From Nocardia terrae (GTDB lineage: Bacteria > Actinomycetota > Actinomycetes > Mycobacteriales > Mycobacteriaceae), in the NCBI RefSeq assembly GCF_009760405.1, contig NZ_WRPP01000006.1, positions 434,001-498,000 of the forward strand: DNA of 64,000 bases. Reading direction: 5' to 3'. The position numbers were made by a program, and so were the translations under genes. Of this stretch, positions 50,232 to 59,281 are shown one piece after another. A model generated the notes under the pieces. The model was not told the DNA's origin. It did no database searches and saw nothing but the letters and a program-made list of their open reading frames with translations. Each line of letters begins with the position of its first letter. The first letter of the stretch is position 1.

Positions 50232-51893
50232 ATGCGACGACCGCGGGCCATGGTGCTGGACGAGGTGTGGCGCCGCCTCGACGGTGTCGAACCCTTGAGC
50301 GGACCACACGGCGGACCCCTGCGGCGCACCGTCAAACTCATCCTCGACCCGCTGGTGATCCGTCCCGTCCAGCACCCGCAGTGCGCGGGCTCGATGCTCT
50401 CCGCCGACGGCGCGGTCCTGCTGGCCACCCGCGTCCACGCCGCCGCCGACGTCCTGCGCGCCACCGCCGCCTGGTTCACGCTGCTCAAACAGACCCGCCG
50501 CGGGCTGCGCATCACCGAGGGCAATGCCCAGGACCTCTACTTCCAGCGCTGCTTCGAACTGGCCACCGTCAACGGCCTGCCGGACCCTGTTCGCGACCGG
50601 GCCGCCGCCGAAGCCGCGCTGCGCGAGATCCACGGCCTGTCCGCCGGGCGCACCACCCAGGCGCTGAAGGAATACCTGTCCGAGCCGGCGCGGGGCGACG
50701 AGCTCACCGACCTCATCCGGACCGCCTGGCGGCGACGCCCGTTGACCGAGGTACCCGACCATTCGGATCTGCTCGCGGCGCTGCTGGAGACCTGTGCCGC
50801 AACCCGATTCGACGACCCGGAGGCCGACGGATCGGGCGGCGCGATCGACCTCGACGAGGCCGTCGCCGCCTCGGTCGGCACCCACACCGGCATCCGCCTG
50901 TGGCTGGACCGCAACGGCAGCGTGGCCCAGGAACTCGGCCTCACGCTGTACCCCCTCCCGCTCCCGCCCCGGGTCGGCAACTCGGCCTCCACCGCCACCC
51001 TCGGCCTGCCGCTCGACCGCACCATCCACGAGCGCATCTTCACCGTCCTGCAAGCCTCCAGCGAACGCGCCGACCTCCCTCCCATCCCCGAACTGGTGGA
51101 CGCGGAGATCGCCCGCGCCTGCGCCCCGTGGGCGCTTCTGGACGAGTCCCTGCGCGTGGCCGCCGCCGCGGGTGCCGCCCTGGCCGTCCACCTGCGCCCA
51201 CTGGGCAACCCGCTCACCCCGGAGCCCGACCCGGACACCGCCCGCGCCTCCCTGACCGGCACGGTCGCAGGTCTGCTGAGCGCGGCGGTCGGCCTGACCG
51301 GCACGGCCGCCGGACTGCTCGGCACCACTGCCGGATTACTCGGTGCTCCCATCGGATCGGCGAGCGCCGCCGGAATGGCCGGTGCGGCAGCCGATTCGGC
51401 CGATTCGATCCCCACCGAAGGCGGATCCCCGGGCTCGAATGGCGCTCGGCGTGTGGTCGGCGCGGACCTGGGGCGCGCACCTGAGCGAGCGGCAGATGTC
51501 ATTGCTGGACTGGCCAGTTCGGCAGTCGGCCCGGCCGACACGGCGCACTCGAACGGTAGTGCGGCGGCGCGGGTGATCAATGGGCGCTGGCAGCGGGAGG
51601 CGTATGTGCTGCAGGCGCGGCGGATGATGGTCCGGGTGGACGCTGTGGAGGGGCCGTTGGGGGCGATCGCGGCGGATCTGCGGGTGCCGTGGCGGCCGTA
51701 TCTGCGGAGATTGTGGGCGCGGCTGCACGGGCGGGATGTGCGGGAGTTTCCCGTGTGCGCCGCGGACGAGCTCTGGGATCTGCTCGACGGGGTGGCCCGG
51801 TCGGTGATCCTGGACCATCGGATGCGGGTGAAGCGGGCGCTGGCGGTGAGTGCGGTGACCGAGCCCGACGAGCGGGAATCGAGGGTGGGATGA
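50232..51893 (+). CDS. First gene of CHAT operon: unknown protein with hydrophobic glycine-rich repeat
   Basis: 553 residues from ATG at 50232 (ATG at 50250 possible). No family recognised. The N-terminal half is soluble and helical (VWRRLDGVEPLSGPHGG, WFTLLKQTRRGLRITEGNAQ). Residues 341-371 form an uncharged Gly/Ala/Leu/Thr stretch with three related units (LTGTVAGLLS, GLTGTAAGLLG, TTAGLLG) able to enter a membrane. A Ser/Gly linker and a charged helical C-terminus (VPWRPYLRRLWARLHGRDV) follow. Its stop overlaps the next gene (ATGA). Nothing shows an enzyme. Confidence 0.65.
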   Translation: MRRPRAMVLDEVWRRLDGVEPLSGPHGGPLRRTVKLILDPLVIRPVQHPQCAGSMLSADGAVLLATRVHAAADVLRATAAWFTLLKQTRRGLRITEGNAQDLYFQRCFELATVNGLPDPVRDRAAAEAALREIHGLSAGRTTQALKEYLSEPARGDELTDLIRTAWRRRPLTEVPDHSDLLAALLETCAATRFDDPEADGSGGAIDLDEAVAASVGTHTGIRLWLDRNGSVAQELGLTLYPLPLPPRVGNSASTATLGLPLDRTIHERIFTVLQASSERADLPPIPELVDAEIARACAPWALLDESLRVAAAAGAALAVHLRPLGNPLTPEPDPDTARASLTGTVAGLLSAAVGLTGTAAGLLGTTAGLLGAPIGSASAAGMAGAAADSADSIPTEGGSPGSNGARRVVGADLGRAPERAADVIAGLASSAVGPADTAHSNGSAAARVINGRWQREAYVLQARRMMVRVDAVEGPLGAIAADLRVPWRPYLRRLWARLHGRDVREFPVCAADELWDLLDGVARSVILDHRMRVKRALAVSAVTEPDERESRVG

Positions 51894-52969
51894 CGAATTC
51901 GACGGTTTCGATCGACCTGTTTCCCACCGGGTGGTGCATCATCCCCAAGGCGCCCCTCGGTCCGGTCGAGTCGTCCGGAGCCGAAGAGATGGTGCTCGAG
52001 GTCGTCGGCGGCGTCCTCGTCTGGGATGTGTTCGACGACAGGCGACTTCCGTTCGCGATGATCAGCGATATCGATATCGCCCAGGACTGGGTGTGGGCCG
52101 TTTACGGTGAAACGGTCGCTCTGACTCTCGACGAGATGAGCAGAATCGATTCCGCAATCAGCAGTGCGAGCGATGTCGCGGCGGCCCCTGCACTGCCCGC
52201 CCTGGTGGTGAGCGCGCGTCGACTCGCGTACGCGCATTGGGCGTCTCGCTGGTGGCCCGCGTCCACCCTGGACGGGATCGCCGCTCTCGACCCCGTGCTG
52301 CTCGATCGCGACATCGCCGTGCTGACGGCGGAATGCGAGTCGCTGGTGGACGGTTCGGACGCGATCGTTCCGCTGGCCCCGACCTACATCGAAAACCCGC
52401 CGCGGGCTTCGGATTACGCGCTGGCGGCCGGTGATGAACACCGCGCCGCCGATGCCTTCGTCCTGGCCCGCGGCACCGGCGGCTGGGACTGGCAGCGCTG
52501 CCCGCCGGGCCTGGTGGACGCCTCGGAATCGGCCGTGTCCTGGCAGCTCGTTCGTGACCGGGGCGCCACCAAGGTTTCGATCACCGTGGCGGCCCACCCC
52601 GACCTGCCCGCGGATATTCCCACCCACTTGCGCGTCTGGGCCGACGTCGACCTCGGCGGTGACGGGCTGGAGATCGAACTCCGTGCCGTCGCGGACACGT
52701 GGATCGGCGAGTCACCACTGCCGGCGCCGGCCTCGACCGTTCGGATCGCCATCCATGTCCCGGGTTTCGGTCCGATGCCACTGCCCCGTGAGTTCCGCTG
52801 GGGTGACATGGAGCGATCCGGGGACGCCGCCCGTGCCGTGCTGCGCCAGCGCATCCGTGACTACGCGGCATCCAGGCTGCACTACGCGACGACTTCGACG
52901 GCCGACGACGACCCCGTCGCGCCACTGCTGGCCGAAATTGCCGCCGCCACTGGGGATTCGGACTTCTAG
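51890..52969 (+). CDS. Second gene of CHAT operon: unknown soluble protein
   Basis: 359 residues from ATG at 51890. The chain begins TVSIDLFPTGWCIIPKAPLG and has a helical middle (VSARRLAYAHWASRWWP, Trp-rich) and a beta-rich C-terminal domain (VSITVAAHPDLPADIP, LRVWADVDLGG, VRIAIHVPGFGPMPLP). No signal peptide, membrane helix or known motif. It overlaps the first gene by 4 bases and its stop precedes the TPR gene by a single base, so the four genes are translated together. Confidence 0.65.
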   Translation: MTNSTVSIDLFPTGWCIIPKAPLGPVESSGAEEMVLEVVGGVLVWDVFDDRRLPFAMISDIDIAQDWVWAVYGETVALTLDEMSRIDSAISSASDVAAAPALPALVVSARRLAYAHWASRWWPASTLDGIAALDPVLLDRDIAVLTAECESLVDGSDAIVPLAPTYIENPPRASDYALAAGDEHRAADAFVLARGTGGWDWQRCPPGLVDASESAVSWQLVRDRGATKVSITVAAHPDLPADIPTHLRVWADVDLGGDGLEIELRAVADTWIGESPLPAPASTVRIAIHVPGFGPMPLPREFRWGDMERSGDAARAVLRQRIRDYAASRLHYATTSTADDDPVAPLLAEIAAATGDSDF

Positions 52970-52970
52970 C

Positions 52971-54629
52971 ATGCCGGAACCCGCCTCCGACGGAAATGCG
53001 CCGACGCCGCGCGGAGAGCCGACGCCGGCTGGGCCGGTACCACCCGATGGCAGCTCCGAACCGTGGCATGAACAAGACGCCGGTGGGGAGGTCGTTCCGC
53101 CTTGCGGCGAGGCGCGCCGGACGGCAGACGGCGACTCCGCAGCAGAGAGTCCTTTGCTGCGGGTCGGGGCCGAGGCCGTGGCGCGGGGTGAGTTGTGGGA
53201 GGCGTTGCGGATCTTCGAGCGGGCGGCGGAGGTCGAGGTGGGGGATCTGCGGCTGTGCGCGCTGGTCGATGTGGCGGTGGTGACCGATCGGCTCGGTGAT
53301 CATGCGGGGGCGGTGGAGCGGTTTCGGGAAGCGTTGGGGGAGATGCGGGTCGATGCGCCGCGGATGTATCCGGGGGCGTTGATCGGGCTGTCGCAGGCTC
53401 TGCAGAATCTGGGGGATCTGGAGGGGGCGCAGGCGGCGTTGGAGCAGGCGCGGGCGGCCCTGGGGAAGGACGATGCGCCGGCGGACCTGCGGTTGGCGTG
53501 CCTGGTGTCGTCGACGGCGGTCGCACTGCATCGGCAGCAGTGGTGGCGGGCATTGGACCTGGCGAACGAATCGCTGGACGCGGCACGGCGATTCGGGCCG
53601 GAGCAGGCGGGGCATCCGCTGATGAACCTGGCCGCGGCGCATTTCGAGACCGGGCGGTGGGAGCTGGCCCAGGATTTCGCGGGACAGGCGCTGTCGGCGT
53701 TCGAAGCCGTCGAGGACAGCTCCGGCGTCGCGGAGACCCGGCAGAACCTGGCGCTGATGTACACGCGCACAGGGTCTTTCGATGATGCCGAACCGCTGCT
53801 GGCGGCCGCCCAGGACCATTTCGTCGCCGCCGGGGTGGCCCATCGGGCCGGAATCGGGCTGAAGGTCATGGGGTTCATCGCCGAGCAGCGCGGACAGACG
53901 GAGGTGGCGGAGGCCCGATACCGCGAGGCCCTGCACCGGTTCGAGGAATCCCGGGCCGTCATCGACGCGGCCGACGTGCGACTCCGGCTGGCCGCCACGG
54001 CCTTCGCCGCGGGACGGTACGAGCAGGGCGAGGAAGAACTGGCCGCCGCGCGCGCGACCTACGCCGTGCGCGGGCTCGGCCTGCACTGCGCCCAGCTCGA
54101 CTACTGGCACGCCGGTCTGCTGGAACCGTTGGTCACCCAGGTCCCCGGATTGCTCGCGCGGGCCGTGGATCTCGCGGTCCCGGCCGCCCTGGCCCTGGAC
54201 GCCGTGCGCTACGAACTCCCCGACGGCGCGCAACGCGACACCTGGAATCGTCGTATCGTGAACCCCGCCCTGCGCCTGGCCTTCCGCTACTCCTACCTGG
54301 CGGGTGACGCGCGGCTGGTCGCCGATCTCATCGAAAGCCAATGCGCGGGGACGACCTTGGACATCGACCGCCTCTCCGCCGAGCCACCCGCGCCCCTCGA
54401 CCTGTTCGAGCCCTTCGAACCGCCCTCGGATTCCGCCGCGCCACTGCTGGACGCACTCCAGCTCGGCACCGCTCTCGCGGCGGTGGCGGCCGGTGCGGGC
54501 CTGCCCGTGGCGCCGCCGCCCCGGGTCGCCGTGCCGCCGGACGGCCACATCGCGTTGGCGGACTGGCTCGAGGCGGCGGAACTACGTTACGGCCGCCGGT
54601 TGCGGACGGCGCGGGTGATCACGGCATGA
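52971..54629 (+). CDS. TPR-repeat protein of CHAT operon
   Basis: 552 residues from ATG at 52971. After an acidic, Pro-rich N-terminus (1-70), about seven to nine tetratricopeptide repeats run from 75 to 400: GELWEALRIFERAAEVE, LGDHAGAVERFREALGEM, NLGDLEGAQAALEQARAAL, TGRWELAQDFAGQALSAF, TGSFDDAEPLLAAAQDHF, RGQTEVAEARYREALHRF. The C-terminal end (PPDGHIALADWLEAAELRYG) matches segments that in other actinobacterial proteins join TPRs to a CHAT domain. Here CHAT is a separate gene, coupled by an ATGA overlap. It probably senses or holds a target for the protease. Confidence 0.85.
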   Translation: MPEPASDGNAPTPRGEPTPAGPVPPDGSSEPWHEQDAGGEVVPPCGEARRTADGDSAAESPLLRVGAEAVARGELWEALRIFERAAEVEVGDLRLCALVDVAVVTDRLGDHAGAVERFREALGEMRVDAPRMYPGALIGLSQALQNLGDLEGAQAALEQARAALGKDDAPADLRLACLVSSTAVALHRQQWWRALDLANESLDAARRFGPEQAGHPLMNLAAAHFETGRWELAQDFAGQALSAFEAVEDSSGVAETRQNLALMYTRTGSFDDAEPLLAAAQDHFVAAGVAHRAGIGLKVMGFIAEQRGQTEVAEARYREALHRFEESRAVIDAADVRLRLAATAFAAGRYEQGEEELAAARATYAVRGLGLHCAQLDYWHAGLLEPLVTQVPGLLARAVDLAVPAALALDAVRYELPDGAQRDTWNRRIVNPALRLAFRYSYLAGDARLVADLIESQCAGTTLDIDRLSAEPPAPLDLFEPFEPPSDSAAPLLDALQLGTALAAVAAGAGLPVAPPPRVAVPPDGHIALADWLEAAELRYGRRLRTARVITA

Positions 54630-55933
54630 GCGCCGGAAAGACGTTGCGCCCCACGGTCTTCGTCCGGATGGCCGATGCCGGTGATCTCTATCTGACCTGG
54701 CGATGGGCCGGGGAGAGCGCGCCCGGCGGAGTCGGGTTGGTGCCCGAGGATCAGGTGGAGGCGGCGCTGAGCAGGCTCGCCGCCGCATTGCCCGCACCTG
54801 GAAGGGCGGGTGGGCTCGAATCATCGCTGACCACCGGTGAACTGTCCTCGTTCGAGGCGGAAAACGCTCTGGCACAGTATCTCTCAGCGACATTTCTGCC
54901 CTACAACCTGGCGGTGTCACTGCACGAGCTGTACGTGGGCGGTGTCCGTCCGCACATACGTATCCAACCCTCGCCTCGCACAGCGCAATTGCCCTGGGAA
55001 CTCATCGCTCCCGACGCGGAGGTGCGCCTGGTCGAGATCGGCGATGTCAGCGTGCTCGCGCCGCCCGGCATCGTGCACGCGCCCGCGCGCGTCACGCGCT
55101 CGTGGGCCGAGACGCGCAGCGGCCCGGTCGTCGCGGTACTGGATCCGCGTGTTCCGGGCTTCCGTGCCGACTCGGCGCTGGGATCGGTGCTGGGCCGGAT
55201 GGATTCGGCCGCGCCGCTGGCGGAACTGGTGGCCGCCCATGCCGCCGCCGATCGCCTCAGTCCGGCCGTCGACGATCCCGTGGACGCCTTCCGCCGCACC
55301 GATCTCGATCGCTCCTGGCTGAGCCGCGCGCTGCATGCGGGGGCCGCACGCCTGCTCTATGTCGGGCACGTGACCGCGGCGGCTCCCGAATCGGGCCGCA
55401 GCGAATCGGCCACCCTGCATCTGTCGTGCACCGCCGCCAGTCCCGGCTGCGCCCCGGCCTACCGCGATCACCGGCCGCTGTCGGCCCGGGATCTGCTGCT
55501 CGGCACCCACGCCCTGGCGGCGAACCACAATGGCTCCGGCGCCGGCGGCCGGCCCGAACCCCGCACCGGCCCCGACATTTGGCCCATCCCGAGCCGGGTC
55601 GCGCTCGTCGCCTGTGAGAGCGGCGGCGATCTCCGCTTCGCCGAACCGCTCGGCCTGGTCGCCGCCATGCTGACCGGCGGCGCGGAGCTGGTCACCGCGG
55701 GGCGCTGGCCGCTGCCCACCGACCTCGCGTTCCACCGCTTCGCGGGCACACCCGATACCGCGCATCCGTTCCAGGAAGCCGTGTGCGCCATCGACGCCGC
55801 CCATGAATCCGAGGATCCCGTCGCGGCCCTCAACGACTGGCAGCGGACCCATCTGGCCGCCTGGCGCGACACCGGGGCGATCGAGCACTCCCCCCTGATC
55901 TGGGCTGCCTTCGCGACGGTCGACGCCCGCTGA
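54626..55933 (+). CDS. CHAT-domain caspase-like protease
   Basis: 435 residues from ATG at 54626. The C-terminal half is a CHAT domain with the catalytic His248 in LLYVGHVTAAAPESG and Cys330 in VALVACESGGD, both in the standard contexts (YxGH and LxACxSG). The segment RTAQLPWELIAPD before it is the usual CHAT N-terminal part. The N-terminal 120 residues are an extra domain. CHAT proteases cut partner proteins in several bacterial defence and cell-death systems (e.g. TPR-CHAT in type III-E CRISPR, gasdermin operons). With two unknown proteins and a TPR partner, this gene ends a dedicated operon. Target not known. Confidence 0.9.
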   Translation: MSAGKTLRPTVFVRMADAGDLYLTWRWAGESAPGGVGLVPEDQVEAALSRLAAALPAPGRAGGLESSLTTGELSSFEAENALAQYLSATFLPYNLAVSLHELYVGGVRPHIRIQPSPRTAQLPWELIAPDAEVRLVEIGDVSVLAPPGIVHAPARVTRSWAETRSGPVVAVLDPRVPGFRADSALGSVLGRMDSAAPLAELVAAHAAADRLSPAVDDPVDAFRRTDLDRSWLSRALHAGAARLLYVGHVTAAAPESGRSESATLHLSCTAASPGCAPAYRDHRPLSARDLLLGTHALAANHNGSGAGGRPEPRTGPDIWPIPSRVALVACESGGDLRFAEPLGLVAAMLTGGAELVTAGRWPLPTDLAFHRFAGTPDTAHPFQEAVCAIDAAHESEDPVAALNDWQRTHLAAWRDTGAIEHSPLIWAAFATVDAR

Positions 55934-55985
55934 AAGACACTGATCAGCCGGGATTTTCGGCGGACCGCCCCTTGTTGTAGCGCCC

Positions 55986-56318
55986 ATGGAACCGATACAG
56001 GTGGAGTGGGTGCCCGACGCCTGCACGCTGCCGACCGCCGAGCAACCGCTGCGGGTGGCCGAATTCGATGAATTGTTCACGGAATCGGTGCTGCGGCACT
56101 CCCGCCCGGAGCCGACCGCGCTGACGCTGGTACTGCCGGCGGCGGCCGAGGACCGGGCGCGGGAGTTGGCGCGGCGTGAGACCGAGTGCTGCTCCTTCTT
56201 CCGCTTCGGCTTCGAATCCGCGGGCGCCGAGGTGGTGATGAGCATCGAGGTCCCCGCCGCGCAGTCCGGTGTACTCGACGCGCTCGCGGCCCGACTGGGT
56301 GACGCGCCGAGCCCCTGA
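55986..56318 (+). CDS. Small Cys-pair protein of unknown function
   Basis: 110 residues from ATG at 55986. The sequence starts MEPIQVEWVPDACTLPTAEQ and contains RRETECCSFFRFGFESAG, a vicinal Cys pair followed by aromatic residues, plus one more Cys near the start. It looks like one small alpha-beta domain found widely in actinobacteria near metal- or redox-linked regulators. The three Cys could bind a metal. It follows the CHAT gene by 52 bases but has its own start context. Confidence 0.65.
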   Translation: MEPIQVEWVPDACTLPTAEQPLRVAEFDELFTESVLRHSRPEPTALTLVLPAAAEDRARELARRETECCSFFRFGFESAGAEVVMSIEVPAAQSGVLDALAARLGDAPSP

Positions 56319-56427
56319 ACGCTGCGCCCCGAGAACTACCGCCCCCAGAAGTCGCGGGTCACGAAAAGATAACGGCCGCAACGGCCCTCCGATGAGCTGA
56401 ACGGGACTTCAGGGAACGGAGAGTCGT

Positions 56428-57750
56428 GTGTCGCGGGTAATGACAGGCATAGTGGTGGCGTTGATGACGGTCGCCGTGGCATTGGTCGTCGGGCCGGTCG
56501 GCCGCGCCGAACCCGACGGGTTGCGGCACTGCCAGGCCAGCTCGGGCAGGCAACCGGAAACCGCGACACCCGAAGAGGTGGGCCTGGATTCGGCCGAGCT
56601 GCGCAAGGCGGTGGACTTCGCCTCCGATCCGACCCGGTTCACCGTGCAGGTGTTCCGCAACAACTGCCTGATCGGCGGCGGACCGAACAATCAGCGTGCG
56701 GGCGGCGTCGCCTGGAACCTGTGGAGCGGCACCAAGAGTGTGGTGTCCATGGTCGCCGGGATCGCCGTCGACGAACACAAACTGCGCGTGGACGATCCGA
56801 TCGGCAACTATCTGCCCGCCGGGCTCGGGGATGCGCAGCACCGCGCGATCACCGTGCGCAGCCTGCTGACCGAGACCTCCGGCATGGAGATCGCCATCGC
56901 CTCCGAGGGCGTCACCGGGCTGTTCCGCCTGGACCCGAACGTGGTGGCGCAGGCCCTGGGCATGCCGATCCAGCATCCGCAGGGCGAGGACTGGCAGTAC
57001 AGTCAGCGCGCGGTCGACTTGCTCGTCTATGTGATCCAGCAGGCCGTCGGCGAGGATTTCCAGGCGTATGTGCAGCGAAACCTGTTCGACCCGTTGGGAA
57101 TCCAGAAATCCGACTATCTGTGGGCGCGCGACCGCAGCGGCAACACCTACGGGCACGCGCACCTGGTGCTGCCGCCCGACGACTACGCCAAGCTCGGCCT
57201 GCTGCTGGCCGATCGCGGCAAATGGCAAGGCCGGCAGGTGATCTCCACCGACTACCTGACCGAGGCCACCACGCCGACCGACGTCAATCCCTGCTACGGC
57301 TTCCTGATCACCGTCAACGGTCCCGGATGCGAGGACGTGTTCCCGGGCCTGCCCAAGGACGCCATCCAGATGGCCGGAATGATGCGCCAGGACAACTTCA
57401 TCGTCCCCAGCCTGGGCCTGCTCGTCAGCTGGACCGGTGTCACGGTTCCCGGTGGCGCGGTGAGCTTTCCGCACGATGTCCTGCGCGGACTCACCATGGC
57501 CTTCCGCAACCCGACCCTGCCCGACCCGGGCCCGTACGTGGAGCACCCGGACACGAGTCTCACCGACCCGATGTTCCTGAACCCCGACGCCACCCTCGCC
57601 GCACTGGGCCTGGGCCCGATGGCCTACCCGGGTTGCGGTGTCCTGCAATGCCTGGGCAAGCCGCTGTACCCGCCGTTCGACAACTGGCCGCCCGGCTGCT
57701 TCATCCTCGGCTGCCTCGGCCCGGACCCCGCGACCCCGGGTATCCGCTGA
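56428..57750 (+). CDS. Exported serine hydrolase, beta-lactamase/PBP-like
   Basis: 440 residues from GTG at 56428. A signal peptide (1-27) precedes a serine beta-lactamase/D-Ala-D-Ala carboxypeptidase-like domain: the nucleophile SxxK is WSGTKSVVSMVAG, the second motif YSQ stands for YxN, and the helix ITVRSLLTETSGME is characteristic. Cys residues (NNC, NPC, GC near the C-terminus) suggest disulfides. The C-terminal 60 residues are rich in Pro, Gly and Cys. These enzymes act on esters or cell-wall peptides outside the cell. Substrate not assignable. Confidence 0.87.
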   Translation: MSRVMTGIVVALMTVAVALVVGPVGRAEPDGLRHCQASSGRQPETATPEEVGLDSAELRKAVDFASDPTRFTVQVFRNNCLIGGGPNNQRAGGVAWNLWSGTKSVVSMVAGIAVDEHKLRVDDPIGNYLPAGLGDAQHRAITVRSLLTETSGMEIAIASEGVTGLFRLDPNVVAQALGMPIQHPQGEDWQYSQRAVDLLVYVIQQAVGEDFQAYVQRNLFDPLGIQKSDYLWARDRSGNTYGHAHLVLPPDDYAKLGLLLADRGKWQGRQVISTDYLTEATTPTDVNPCYGFLITVNGPGCEDVFPGLPKDAIQMAGMMRQDNFIVPSLGLLVSWTGVTVPGGAVSFPHDVLRGLTMAFRNPTLPDPGPYVEHPDTSLTDPMFLNPDATLAALGLGPMAYPGCGVLQCLGKPLYPPFDNWPPGCFILGCLGPDPATPGIR

Positions 57751-57751
57751 A

Positions 57752-58402
57752 CTATTGGGGCTGGCCGCAATTGGCGCAGAAGGGCGCGCCCACCCGGGTC
57801 TGGTGGCCGCACCCGCGGCAGTTCGACTGCATGGCGAGGGCGGTGCCGCAGGTGGAGCAGAACTTGCCGCCGGTGGTGTTCGCGCCGCAGGTCGGGCAGG
57901 AGACGCGGGCCGGGGTGGCCACGTCGTGCTGGGAGACCCAGTCCTGCTGGTAGGCGGCGTCGCGGATCTGGGAGCCGCGGGCCTCCGCCTGCGCCTGGGC
58001 GATCTGGTGCTGCACCTGCGGGGAGCAGTTGGTGCACTGGCCCACCTGCTCGTTCCAGCAGACGCGGTGGCAGACCCAGCGGCCGCAGCCCCCGCACAGG
58101 CGGAAGTCGTTGCGCACCTGCTCGACCGCGCGGGCGAAGGCCTTGTCCTTGGTGCTCGAGGAGGAGCCGCCCCAGTGGTTGGAGTAGCTCTCCGCGGCGT
58201 TCGAGATCTTGTCGATGGCACGCACCTGGTCGCCGAACAGGTCGCGCAGCACGCGCAGCGCACCCCGGCCGCGCGAGAAGTAGTTCTGCTCGAACGGCGA
58301 CTTGTAGGAAGTGGTGCAGCGATCACATTTGAACTCCCACTGGAACCCGTCGTCATTGGATTCGTCGTGGTAGTAGCTGGTGAAAACGACCGGACCGGTC
58401 AT
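57752..58402 (-). CDS. Multi-zinc-ribbon protein
   Basis: 216 residues from ATG at 58402. CxxC pairs are arranged in several zinc ribbons: KCDRCTTS near 25, LCGGCGRWVCHRVC and QCTNCSPQ in the middle, and two more at the end, SCPTCGANTTGGKFCSTCG and CRGCGHQTRVGAPFCANCG, which is a double zinc ribbon. The central part is helical with Ala/Gln-rich HQIAQAQAEARG. No membrane helix. Such proteins bind nucleic acid or other proteins; role unknown. Stop is one base after the convergent hydrolase stop. Confidence 0.85.
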   Translation of the reverse strand: MTGPVVFTSYYHDESNDDGFQWEFKCDRCTTSYKSPFEQNYFSRGRGALRVLRDLFGDQVRAIDKISNAAESYSNHWGGSSSSTKDKAFARAVEQVRNDFRLCGGCGRWVCHRVCWNEQVGQCTNCSPQVQHQIAQAQAEARGSQIRDAAYQQDWVSQHDVATPARVSCPTCGANTTGGKFCSTCGTALAMQSNCRGCGHQTRVGAPFCANCGQPQ

Positions 58403-58546
58403 GGTCGAGTTATTCCTTTACGGCTGAGCGGAACTCTGTGAACCGACGTGCCCGGAACCCCCCGGACCGTGTTTCGTCAGGTTCTTATCGTATGATCCGC
58501 TCCGCCCGCAACACATCCCACGAATCGGTTCCGGTCCGGCCCGGGG

Positions 58547-59269
58547 TCACTCGGTGAAGCCGACCTCCACCTCGGCGGCCTCGCGTTTCGTGTACATCTC
58601 CCAATACCGATCGCCCAGTTCGGTATTGGTCATGCGGGGCAGCGTCACCCCGGCGGGGACCAGTTCGGGATGTTCGTCGATGAGCCGCTCGGCCTGGCTG
58701 TCACCGATCAACACGCCGATGTTCAACAATCCGGCGTACACGCCGGTGTCGCGCAGCTCCGCGGCCAGTTGCAGGACGTAGCCGCGCTGGGCGGCCAGGG
58801 CGACGCCGAAGTTGGCCAGGTGCGGATACGCAAGGCGCGGTGAGGAACCCGACGAGAACAGCAGTGCTCCGTCGCCGCGTTCGATCATGGCGGGGAGCAG
58901 TTCCCGGGCCATGAGCATCGGGGAGTGCAGCTTCAGCGCCATGGGAACGCGCAGATCGGGAAGGTCCAGGGTGCGGGTGGAAGGCGCACGGTCGGCCATG
59001 TTCCCGGCCGCGCCGTGCAGCGCTACATCGATCTCGCCGAAGGTCTTTCGGATGGTCCCGACGGTCTCGGCGAGCTGGGCCCCGTCGGTGACGTCGGCGG
59101 GGAAGGCGGCCGCCTCGATGCCCTCGGACTTCAGATCGGTGACGTGCTGTTCGGCCTTGTCCGGCTTGCGCCCGATGACGGCCACCCGGAAGCCCTCCCG
59201 TCCGAAGCGGCGCGCGACGCCCATGCCCAGGCCGGGTCCGAATCCGAAGATGGCGATGGTCTTGCTCAT
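58547..59269 (-). CDS. SDR-family protein lacking the catalytic Tyr-Lys pair
   Basis: 240 residues from ATG at 59269. The Rossmann start IAIFGFGPGLGMGVARRFG is the SDR nucleotide-binding motif, and LHGAAGNMADRAP fits the NAG-like central motif. At the YxxxK site the sequence reads NFGVALAAQRGY, so Tyr is Phe and Lys is Leu, although a Ser cluster (LLFSSGSSP) remains. It is therefore either an inactive NAD(P)-binding protein or an unusual SDR. It is divergent from a TetR gene with nested inverted repeats between, so its expression is probably TetR-controlled. Confidence 0.85.
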   Translation of the reverse strand: MSKTIAIFGFGPGLGMGVARRFGREGFRVAVIGRKPDKAEQHVTDLKSEGIEAAAFPADVTDGAQLAETVGTIRKTFGEIDVALHGAAGNMADRAPSTRTLDLPDLRVPMALKLHSPMLMARELLPAMIERGDGALLFSSGSSPRLAYPHLANFGVALAAQRGYVLQLAAELRDTGVYAGLLNIGVLIGDSQAERLIDEHPELVPAGVTLPRMTNTELGDRYWEMYTKREAAEVEVGFTE

Positions 59270-59281
59270 GCTCGTACCTCA

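Noticed and set aside
55934..56427. Extension of the CHAT operon to the Cys-pair protein and serine hydrolase
   Set aside because: Gaps of 52 and 109 bases and separate start contexts break the tight coupling of the four operon genes.
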